Below, piece by piece: positions 57,907 through 64,000 of a DNA stretch of 64,000 nt; positions within the stretch are counted from its first letter, which is position 1, and each line of letters begins with the position of its first letter. The translations under genes were made by a program, and so were the position numbers. Source of the DNA: Variovorax terrae (GTDB lineage: Bacteria; Pseudomonadota; Gammaproteobacteria; Burkholderiales; Burkholderiaceae_C); NCBI RefSeq assembly GCF_022809125.1, contig NZ_JALGBI010000001.1, forward strand, positions 1,116,001 to 1,180,000, read 5' to 3'. The notes beneath the pieces were generated by a model that was given only the letters and a program-made list of their open reading frames with translations, was not told the DNA's origin and did not search any database.

Positions 57907-58614
57907 ATGACTGCGATCAACACCACTATCGACCACCTGGACTGGGCCAACATCGGAGCACAGCTCGATGCCGAAGGCTACGCCTTACTGCCCGGTCTTC
58001 TGGGCGCTGACGTTGCCCGGAAACTGGCGCAGCACATGCGGACGGAGAAACATGCGAAGGGAGAGCCGCTGCACTCGGCTGATCTGGGCGGCGCTGACTT
58101 GCTCTCCTTCGGCGCGAGCCTGCCAGCGCCGCTGGATGTGTGGCGCACGGCGCTCTACGCGCACCTGGCCGTGATTGCCAATCGCTGGAACGAAACCCTG
58201 GGCATCGCTGCGCGCTATCCCACCGCGCTGGAGGAATTCCAGCGGCGCAACCAGAAGGCGGGTCAAACACGCGGGCAGTCTTATCTGAGTCGGCTCGTCA
58301 TGGGCAACCATGTGCCGCTGCACCAGCGCAGTGACGGCGAGCAGGTGTTTCCGCTGCAAGTCGTTGCGGTGTTGTCCGAGCCGGGCACGGATTTCCAAGG
58401 CGGCGAGTTCGTGATGACGGAGCAGCGCCCGCGCATGCAGTCGCGTCCGCTGGTGCTGCCGCTTCAGCTCGGCGATCTGGCCATCATCGCCACGGCCGAA
58501 CGCCCGTTCAAGGGCACGAAGGGCCACTACCGCGTCAATCTCAAGCACGCCATCAGTCGCGTGCGCAAAGGAGAGCGCATCGGCCTGGAACTGTCGTTCC
58601 ACGATGCGCCGTAA
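57907..58614 (+). CDS. 2OG-Fe(II) oxygenase-like protein (copy 2, altered metal site)
   Basis: A 235-aa paralogue of the oxygenases at 53862 and 58937. The distal His214 (KHAISR) is kept, but the first metal motif reads His139-Gln-Arg141 instead of His-x-Asp (PLHQRSDGEQVFPLQ). An Asp three residues after Gln140 might substitute, otherwise the protein is inactive as an oxygenase. It lies 12 bp after ada and overlaps the next frame by TAATG. Confidence 0.83.
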   Translation: MTAINTTIDHLDWANIGAQLDAEGYALLPGLLGADVARKLAQHMRTEKHAKGEPLHSADLGGADLLSFGASLPAPLDVWRTALYAHLAVIANRWNETLGIAARYPTALEEFQRRNQKAGQTRGQSYLSRLVMGNHVPLHQRSDGEQVFPLQVVAVLSEPGTDFQGGEFVMTEQRPRMQSRPLVLPLQLGDLAIIATAERPFKGTKGHYRVNLKHAISRVRKGERIGLELSFHDAP

Positions 58615-58643
58615 TGCACCGTGATACCTGGGGAGGATTGCAC

Positions 58644-58940
58644 GTGCTCACTCAAAACAAGGCATTCACGTTGCTCGGGACGAACGGCAAGCCGTATGCG
58701 AGCGCTGCGCCTGGAACGTTCGGCGGCCACCGGGGCGGCAAACTCTACGGCCGCCTGGATTGCCGTGCAGCGCTACAGGCGATTGCCCGTGGCGGCTATG
58801 TGAAGCACCGCGTTTTCTTCGCCAACGAGGCGACGGCCATCGCAGCCGGTTACCGGCCGTGCGCCGTCTGCATGCCGCAGGAGTACGCGGCATGGAAGAA
58901 GACCCAGCCCATCAAAACCAAAAAAGAGGCCCGCCCATGA
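58644..58940 (+). CDS. Stand-alone Ada-type metal-binding domain protein
   Basis: A 98-aa protein consisting of an Ada metal-binding-like domain: KLYGRLDC with Cys40, then AGYRPCAVC with Cys73 and Cys76. Aligned with Ada, these match zinc ligands C42, C69 and C72, while the acceptor position C38 is Gly36. GTG at 58644 is preferred because GGAGG lies 7 bp upstream and the product then begins like other solo members; ATG 58614 would add ten residues. It overlaps the next gene by ATGA. Confidence 0.83.
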   Translation: MLTQNKAFTLLGTNGKPYASAAPGTFGGHRGGKLYGRLDCRAALQAIARGGYVKHRVFFANEATAIAAGYRPCAVCMPQEYAAWKKTQPIKTKKEARP

Positions 58941-59695
58941 GCGCACTATTGTCCGCGTCCGCAGATGCGGAAATCCATGCACCGAGCGGCGCACTTGAAT
59001 CCGGCATCGACACTGCGGACTGGCGTGCGGTCGAGGACGATCTGGGACGCGACGGCTTCGCCGTGCTGCCCGCGCTGCTGACGCCGCAGCAGTGCAACGC
59101 CATCGCGGGCTACTTCTTCGAGGAGGAGCGTTTTCGCAGCCGCATCGTGATGGAGCGCTACGCCTTCGGCCGGGGCGAGTACAAGTATTTCAGCTACCCG
59201 CTGCCCGATGTGGTCGGGCGACTGCGCCAGTCGCTGTATCCGCACCTGGCGCCCATCGCCAACCGCTGGCACACCGCCATGAAGATCAACGAGCGCTTCC
59301 CGGCGACCCATGACGAATTCCGGGCGGTCTGCCATGCCGCCGGCCAGCAGCGGCCGACGCCGCTCCTGTTGCGTTATCAGGCCAATGACTATTGCTGCCT
59401 GCACCAGGATTTGTACGGCGATCACGTCTTCCCGTTCCAAGTCATCTTCCTGCTCAACGAGCCAGGGCGCGACTTCCAGGGGGGCGAACTGCTGTTGACG
59501 GAAAGCAACCCGAAGCAGCCCGGCCGCGCGGACGTGGTGCCGCTGCGCCAAGGCGATGCCGTGGTGCTGGCCGTCAACCACCGGCCCGTGCGTTCCGCGC
59601 GAGGCTTCTATCGGTCGAGCCTACGTCATGGGGTCAGCCGGCTGCACTCGGGCCAGCGGCACACACTGGGCGTCATCTTCCACGACGCTAGGTGA
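58937..59695 (+). CDS. 2OG-Fe(II) oxygenase, DUF2086/Oxygenase-NA type (copy 3)
   Basis: A 252-aa paralogue with an intact site: His156-x-Asp158 (CLHQDLYGDHVFPFQ) and His231 (LRHGVSRLHSGQRHT). It is closer to copy 1 than to copy 2. ATG at 58937 follows AGAGG and overlaps the Ada-like gene by 4 bp. Part of the ada operon; presumed to act on alkylated nucleic acid. Confidence 0.87.
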   Translation: MSALLSASADAEIHAPSGALESGIDTADWRAVEDDLGRDGFAVLPALLTPQQCNAIAGYFFEEERFRSRIVMERYAFGRGEYKYFSYPLPDVVGRLRQSLYPHLAPIANRWHTAMKINERFPATHDEFRAVCHAAGQQRPTPLLLRYQANDYCCLHQDLYGDHVFPFQVIFLLNEPGRDFQGGELLLTESNPKQPGRADVVPLRQGDAVVLAVNHRPVRSARGFYRSSLRHGVSRLHSGQRHTLGVIFHDAR

Positions 59696-59745
59696 GCCAC
59701 TGGGTTTGCAGCGGGAACTTGTTCGCCTGTCATCAGGCCGGGGCG

Positions 59746-60408
59746 ATGATGAGTGAGCGAGAAATTCAGCCACGCATGGCGTGGATGGCCGCCACGTCGC
59801 TGTCGTTGCTCAAGCCTTGGCTGCGACGCGCGCTCATGTCGTTGGCAAGCGCGCTCGCACAGCAAGGCGTAACAGCCAATCAGATCACCGTTCTGTCGAT
59901 CGTGGTTTCAGTTGCGCTGGGCGCATGCTTGGCGCTCAATCCCGGGCGACCGGTCTTGCACGCCCTTGTGCCGCTGTGGCTGGTGGGGCGCACGGTCTTG
60001 GCATCGTTGGATGGAACACTCGCCGTCTGTTTTGGACAGAAGAGCAGAATTGGTGGATTCCTCAATGAAGCGGGGGACATTGCTTCTGACATCGCGCTCT
60101 ACGCTCCCTTGGCACTGGTCAGTCCGTTCACGGCTTCGCAGGTGGCGCTGGTCTTGGCGCTGGCGGTCGCGGGCGAACTCACGGGGGTGTGCAGCGATTG
60201 GCTGGGCGCTGGCCGTCGATGCGAGGGCCCGTTGGGCAAGGCTGACCGCGCAATCGCGTTTGCCGCCCTCAATGTCTGGGTCGCTGCTCAGGGAGGACTC
60301 CCCGACTGGGCTGGCATCTTGATGCCAATCTTGGCAATATTGGCCGGTCTGACCCTCGTAAACCGCCTTAGGTTCGCTGCCTGCCAGCCAAAGGCGGGTT
60401 CAAGGTAA
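59746..60408 (+). CDS. CDP-alcohol phosphatidyltransferase family protein
   Basis: A 220-aa inner-membrane protein with about five or six hydrophobic segments and a CDP-alcohol phosphotransferase motif that runs DGTLAV ... GGFLNEAGDIASD. Asn replaces one Asp of the consensus, as in the YnbA branch as I recall it, and the usual Arg after DGxxA is Val. It would join a CDP-linked alcohol to a lipid or polyol. Start ATG 59746 (GTG 59692 overlapping the oxygenase stop is possible). Last gene of the ada operon and of the element. Confidence 0.8.
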   Translation: MMSEREIQPRMAWMAATSLSLLKPWLRRALMSLASALAQQGVTANQITVLSIVVSVALGACLALNPGRPVLHALVPLWLVGRTVLASLDGTLAVCFGQKSRIGGFLNEAGDIASDIALYAPLALVSPFTASQVALVLALAVAGELTGVCSDWLGAGRRCEGPLGKADRAIAFAALNVWVAAQGGLPDWAGILMPILAILAGLTLVNRLRFAACQPKAGSR

Positions 60409-60579
60409 GTTTGCCAGTAGCCGCCGTAGTGCTCTTTGCTTTGCCGTCGCCACGCACCTATGCGGCCCCTAGCTCCCGTTGCCCAGGCTGCGCGAAAATG
60501 CCCAGAACTGGCCTAACCCATTGCCGGGTTTAAGTTTTTTTCTTACAACGCTTCGCCGTCAAGGACTTGACAGCGGACA
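60409..60579. other. Right-end region of the element without genes
   Basis: 171 bp between the last cargo gene and the right repeat. No open frame of note, no hairpin with a T-run; an A/T-rich patch (AAGTTTTTTTCTTAC) lies at 60530-60545. It probably holds integrase binding sites. Confidence 0.5.
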
Positions 60580-60587
60580 TTTTTCAT
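60580..60587 (+). repeat. Right attachment repeat (attR) of the integrative element
   Basis: TTTTTCAT, identical to the octamer at 33307-33314. Joining the outer flanks restores GGTGGCTTTTTTCAT-TGCCGGG, that is, an intact terminator. Confidence 0.8.
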
Positions 60588-60613
60588 TGCCGGGCCGCCC
60601 CAAGATGAAAGGC

Positions 60614-60656
60614 AGCCCCCCGCTGTGAGCCGCGCAGCGGCGGAGCGTGGGGGGCT
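60614..60656 (-). terminator. Hairpin/repeat downstream of the MBL hydrolase gene
   Basis: AGCCCCCCGCT pairs with AGCGTGGGGGGCT around a loop containing GCGCAGCGGCGGAGC. It is the likely terminator for the minus-strand gene and shares its core with the repeat at 23501-23546. Confidence 0.65.
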
Positions 60657-60690
60657 TTGTCATGGGCGCTCGCCCGCCGCTGGCAGGGCT

Positions 60691-61467
60691 TCAGACGGTC
60701 AGCCAGGGGGTGCCTGCCGCGGCGTCGGCCACGCCGATGTCCGCCGGCTGGCAGCCCAGCGCCGCGGCCAGCGCAGCGCGCGCCAGTTCGGGGTGGTTGT
60801 TCTGCTCGCTCAGATGCGCCGCCACCACCTGCCGAAGCCCCGCATGATGAACCGCCTGCGCCACGGCGGCCGCGGCCGCGTTGGCCAGGTGCCCATAGGC
60901 GCCACCCACGCGCCTTTTCAGGAACGCGGGGTAGCCCGAGGCCGCCAGCAGGTCCGGATCGTGGTTGCATTCGAGCAGCAGGGCATCGCATCCCGCCAGC
61001 TGTTCCAGCACATGGGCCGTGGCATGGCCGAGGTCGGTCAGGACGCCCAGCCGCGCTGCGCCGTCCGAGCAGCACAGCTGCAGCGGCTCGCGCGCATCGT
61101 GCGGCACGGTGAAGGGGTGGAGCTGCAGCGCGCCGAGATCGATCGGCGTCGCGTCGCGCGCCACGTGCAGCAGGCCGTCGAAGTCGGGCAGGCCGAGGGC
61201 CGCATGGGTGCCGTGACTCATCCAGACCGGCAGGCGGCCGCGCAGCGCGAAGGCGCGCGCACAGCCGATGTGGTCGCCATGCTCGTGGGTGATGAAGACG
61301 GCGTCGATGTCGCCGGCCGACAGCCCGGCCCGCGCGAGCCGGGCGTCGAGATGTTTCAGCCCCAGGCCACAGTCGATCAGCAGGCGCGTGGTCTGCAGGC
61401 CGCTGCTCGCTTCGACGACCGTGGCATTGCCCGAACTGCCGCTGCCCAGGCTCCTGAAGCGCAGCAT
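60691..61467 (-). CDS. MBL-fold metallo-hydrolase (YycJ/WalJ-like)
   Basis: A 258-aa metallo-beta-lactamase-fold hydrolase. It starts MLRFRSLGSGSSGNATVVE and has the metal motif THEHGDH (about 61-67), with further ligands in VLTDLGHAT and LECNHD, typical of the YycJ/WalJ phosphodiesterase branch thought to act on DNA ends. It is the last gene of the dapA-bamC cluster, next to the island's right end. Confidence 0.9.
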   Translation of the reverse strand: MLRFRSLGSGSSGNATVVEASSGLQTTRLLIDCGLGLKHLDARLARAGLSAGDIDAVFITHEHGDHIGCARAFALRGRLPVWMSHGTHAALGLPDFDGLLHVARDATPIDLGALQLHPFTVPHDAREPLQLCCSDGAARLGVLTDLGHATAHVLEQLAGCDALLLECNHDPDLLAASGYPAFLKRRVGGAYGHLANAAAAAVAQAVHHAGLRQVVAAHLSEQNNHPELARAALAAALGCQPADIGVADAAAGTPWLTV

Positions 61468-61583
61468 TCAGGCCTTCGACGGCACGCTGCCAGGGGGCAA
61501 GGCCCGGAACACCGCGGAGCCGGCGCTGCCGGGCCGCGGGTGGCACCCCTTTACAGGGGCGCCGCCGCCGGCGCTTCGAGGGG

Positions 61584-62669
61584 TCACTTCAGGTCGTCGG
61601 CAATCACCTGGACGATGCGCTGGGCATTGGCCGAGGTTTCGGGCGCGCCCGTGGCATTGAGCACGGCGACGGTGGAGGCGTTGCCCTGGCTCTGCACTTT
61701 GATGCGGTACTTCAGCGGCGGGGTGGTCGGCGAGGAGCTGAACAGCTTGCTGAAGAAGCCGGGTTCCTTCTTGTCGGTGGTGGGATCGACGTAGCGCACG
61801 AAGTAGGTGCCCTGGCTGCGGTCGCGGTCTTCCACGGTGAAACCGGTGCGGTCGAGCGTCAGGCCGACGCGGCGCCAGGCGCGGTCGAAGTCCTCGTCGA
61901 GCTGCACCACGGGCTGGTTGTTGAGCGTCGCCACGCGTGCGCTGGCCTTGACGGCACCGCCGGCCACCAGGGCCTTCGACTGCTCCTGCGAGACGCCGAG
62001 CTTGACCATCAGGCGGCGCAGGAATTCGGCCTCGAGTTCCGGGTCGGTCGGGCGCGGCTGCCAGCGGGTGTCGGTCTTCTGCGAGTTCTCGGAGGTGTAG
62101 ACCTCGACCATGCCGCGATGGCTGATGTAGACCTCGGTGCCGCCCGAGGGCGTGCGCTCGAGCCGGGTGCGGAACTTGTCGCGCTCGCCAGTGGAGTAGA
62201 GCGAATCGAACACCTTGCCGATGGTGTTGCGGATGAAGTCCTGCGGCAGCTTGGCGCGGTTCTCGGCCCAGTCGGTTTCCATGATGCCGAGGTTCTGCTG
62301 GTCCAGCGTCAGCAGGAAGCCGTTTTCCTGCCAGAAGTCGCGCACCGGGCCCCAGAGCTGGTCGGCCGAGCGGTTGACCACCAGCCAGCGCTGGTTGCCG
62401 TCGCGCTCGATGCGCACGTCGCCGATGGCGGTGGCCGCGGTGGCCGTGGACGGATCGACCGCCCTGCCGACCTGCATGCTGGTGGCCGTGACGGCGCCGC
62501 CGGGGATCGCATAACGCGTATCGCGCGAGAGCTGGGACAGGTCGGGCGGGATCTCGAGCGAGGGCGCCTTGCCGGCGCTCTTGTAGTCGATCTTGTCGCC
62601 GTCCATGATGGTGCAGGCGGCCAGCGCCATCGAGAGGCCAAGCAGCCCGGCTCTTGCAAAATGATTCAC
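61584..62669 (-). CDS. bamC: Outer-membrane protein assembly factor BamC
   Basis: Lipoprotein of the BAM complex, 361 aa, with lipobox LSMALAAC (Cys about 19), the unstructured YKSAGKAPSLEIPPDL segment that contacts BamD, and two helix-grip domains. It lies 28 bp after dapA, the common dapA-bamC arrangement. Confidence 0.93.
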   Translation of the reverse strand: MNHFARAGLLGLSMALAACTIMDGDKIDYKSAGKAPSLEIPPDLSQLSRDTRYAIPGGAVTATSMQVGRAVDPSTATAATAIGDVRIERDGNQRWLVVNRSADQLWGPVRDFWQENGFLLTLDQQNLGIMETDWAENRAKLPQDFIRNTIGKVFDSLYSTGERDKFRTRLERTPSGGTEVYISHRGMVEVYTSENSQKTDTRWQPRPTDPELEAEFLRRLMVKLGVSQEQSKALVAGGAVKASARVATLNNQPVVQLDEDFDRAWRRVGLTLDRTGFTVEDRDRSQGTYFVRYVDPTTDKKEPGFFSKLFSSSPTTPPLKYRIKVQSQGNASTVAVLNATGAPETSANAQRIVQVIADDLK

Positions 62670-62697
62670 GTCGTGTTCCTCGGAAGGGTCGGTACTG

Positions 62698-63582
62698 TCA
62701 GATCAGGCCGCTGGCGCGCAGGGCGCCTTCAACCACGGCTTCGTTGGCCTGGGCCAGCGGCGTCATCGGCAGGCGCATGGTGCCGCCGCACAGGCTCATG
62801 CGGGCCATGGCCCACTTGAGCGGGATCGGGTTGGCTTCCACGAACAGGTGCTTGTGCACGGGCATCAGCCTGAACTGGATCTCCATGGCGCGCCGGGCGT
62901 CGCCGGCCAGCGCCGCCACGCACAGTTCATGCATGGCGCGCGGCGCGATGTTGGCCGTCACGCTGATGTTGCCCTGGCCGCCGCACAGCATCAGGGCCAC
63001 GGCCGTCGGGTCGTCGCCCGAATAGACGGCGAAGCCCTGGGGCACGTCGCGGATCAGCCACTGCGCGCGCTCGATGTTGCCCGTGGCTTCCTTGATGCCG
63101 ACGATGCCGTGCACCTGGGCCAGGCGCAGCACGGTGTCGTGCGCCATATCGGCCACGGTGCGGCCCGGCACGTTGTACAGCACGATCGGCAGGTCGCCGG
63201 TGGCTTCGGCGATCGCCTTGAAGTGCTGGTACTGGCCTTCCTGCGTGGGCTTGTTGTAGTAGGGCACGACCTGCAGCTGGCAGTCGGCGCCGACGCTCTT
63301 GGCGAAGCGCGCGAGCTCGATCGCCTCGGCCGTCGAATTGGCGCCGCAGCCGGCCATGATGGGCACCCGGCCCTTGGCCTGCTCGACCGAGACGCGGATG
63401 ATCTCGCAATGTTCTTCCACGTTGACCGTGGGCGATTCGCCTGTGGTGCCGACCACGCCAATGCAGTCGGTGCCTTCGGCGATATGCCAGTCGATCAGCT
63501 TGCGCAGGGTGGGGTAGTCCACGCTGCCGTCATCAAGCATCGGGGTCACGAGCGCCACGATGCTGCCGGTAATGGGTGTCAT
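62698..63582 (-). CDS. dapA: 4-hydroxy-tetrahydrodipicolinate synthase
   Basis: First committed enzyme of lysine and diaminopimelate synthesis, 294 aa. Schiff-base Lys in GIKEATG, Tyr in VLYNVPGRT and the start [15 protein letters not shown] are typical. Full length. Confidence 0.97.
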   Translation of the reverse strand: MTPITGSIVALVTPMLDDGSVDYPTLRKLIDWHIAEGTDCIGVVGTTGESPTVNVEEHCEIIRVSVEQAKGRVPIMAGCGANSTAEAIELARFAKSVGADCQLQVVPYYNKPTQEGQYQHFKAIAEATGDLPIVLYNVPGRTVADMAHDTVLRLAQVHGIVGIKEATGNIERAQWLIRDVPQGFAVYSGDDPTAVALMLCGGQGNISVTANIAPRAMHELCVAALAGDARRAMEIQFRLMPVHKHLFVEANPIPLKWAMARMSLCGGTMRLPMTPLAQANEAVVEGALRASGLI

Positions 63583-63616
63583 GTCCGCAGTTTTGAACGG
63601 TAAACGAGCATTTTAC

Positions 63617-64000
63617 TCAGAGCCGGTGTCGCGCCGGCGGTTCCCCGGCGGGGCCTTCGCGCACGGCGGCGATGCGCTGCACGAAGCGCGCGGGCGCTTC
63701 CAGGAAACCGTCTTCGTAGGCCACCACGCGCAGGCCCTGGCAGGCCTGCAGCAGTTCGCCGGGGCGCAGCAGGAAATCCGGGCGCGCGGGCTTGCCCACG
63801 GTTTCGTTGCCGGCTGCGAAGGTTTCATAGAGCAGCACGCCGCCCGGCGCGACGCTGGCGGCGATGACCGGCAGCAGCGGCCGCCAGAGGTAGTTCGTGA
63901 CGACCACGCCCTCGAAGCGGCGGCCGGCCAGGGGCCAGGGCCCGCCTTCGATGTCGACCAGCAGGGCCTGGCCGAGCGGCGCCACGGCCTCGATGGCCTG
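63617..64000 (-). CDS. Class I SAM-dependent methyltransferase, C-terminal part (runs off the window)
   Basis: The frame stays open to the window end, so the N-terminus with the SAM-binding loop is outside. The visible part (RRFEGVVVTNYLWRPLLPVI; APGGVLLYETFAAGNETVGKPARPDFLL) matches small TehB-like methyltransferases. The stop is at 63617, 35 bp before dapA begins. Confidence 0.8.
   Translation of the reverse strand, partial: QAIEAVAPLGQALLVDIEGGPWPLAGRRFEGVVVTNYLWRPLLPVIAASVAPGGVLLYETFAAGNETVGKPARPDFLLRPGELLQACQGLRVVAYEDGFLEAPARFVQRIAAVREGPAGEPPARHRL

Larger units (their letters stand above)
33307..60587 (+). mobile_element. Tn4371-family integrative element (deletion derivative) carrying an alkylation-repair regulon
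   Basis: About 27.3 kb bounded by direct repeats TTTTTCAT at 33307-33314 and 60580-60587, the same octamer I recall for Tn4371. Layout: integrase and DUF1016 nuclease; minus-strand unknown genes; ChaC-like gene; truncated traG, CopG-like gene and trbB-I; DUF2274 gene; then the Ada/AlkB/AlkA block. Relaxase, repA, parA and traR-type genes are absent, so self-transfer is unlikely, but the integrase is intact. It splits no protein-coding gene. Confidence 0.85.

Overview
The window is a GC-rich betaproteobacterial chromosome segment, most likely from the family Comamonadaceae (Variovorax, Polaromonas, Acidovorax or Hydrogenophaga type). The evidence is three orphan Bug/TctC-type solute receptors, the pyrG-kdsA-DUF1330-eno-ftsB cluster, and several copies of short dispersed repeats that I associate with this family. 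No rRNA, tRNA or CRISPR array was seen.

Left chromosomal part (1-33306). This holds queG; an ABC importer of the TrpXYZ type; an AraC regulator divergent from a two-gene unit of large exported lipoproteins (a pentapeptide-repeat protein and a Tat-type lipoprotein); an AEC permease; Bug receptors; and a response regulator followed by a hybrid histidine kinase overlapping xerD. Next come a DUF455 ferritin-like protein, gamma carbonic anhydrase, hslO, an NAD-salvage pair (NadR-like kinase and PnuC), ftsB, eno, kdsA, pyrG, coaBC, dut, a glycine-zipper lipoprotein, an SlyD-like isomerase, a RoxA-like oxygenase and a small Ala-rich lipoprotein.

Island (33307-60587, about 27.3 kb). A Tn4371-family integrative element lies between 8-bp direct repeats TTTTTCAT and is inserted in the T-tract of the lipoprotein gene's terminator. 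It keeps the tyrosine integrase and a full trbBCDEJKLFGI mating-pair operon. It has only the 3' part of traG, and no relaxase, replication or partition genes, so it looks like a deletion derivative.

The cargo on both sides of the trb operon is an adaptive-response (DNA alkylation) regulon: ada, two stand-alone O6-alkylguanine transferases, alkB, an AlkA-like glycosylase, three DUF2086-like 2-oxoglutarate oxygenases and a solo Ada-type metal-binding protein. Unexpected members are a ChaC-like gamma-glutamylcyclotransferase, a SnoaL-like protein, a TagD-like cytidylyltransferase, an alpha/beta hydrolase, a CDP-alcohol phosphatidyltransferase and six small unknown proteins. Eight promoters on both strands, each heading a cargo unit, carry a GCAAGAAWCGGAGTT-like box whose first G lies exactly 35 nt before a TAnnnT or CAGAnT -10-like hexamer. 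This defines a previously unremarked (to my knowledge) mobile Ada regulon. Its Ada protein has lost three of four zinc ligands, while the solo Ada-like protein keeps exactly those three and lacks the acceptor cysteine.

Right chromosomal part (60588-64000). This holds an MBL-fold hydrolase, bamC, dapA and the end of a methyltransferase gene, all on the minus strand.
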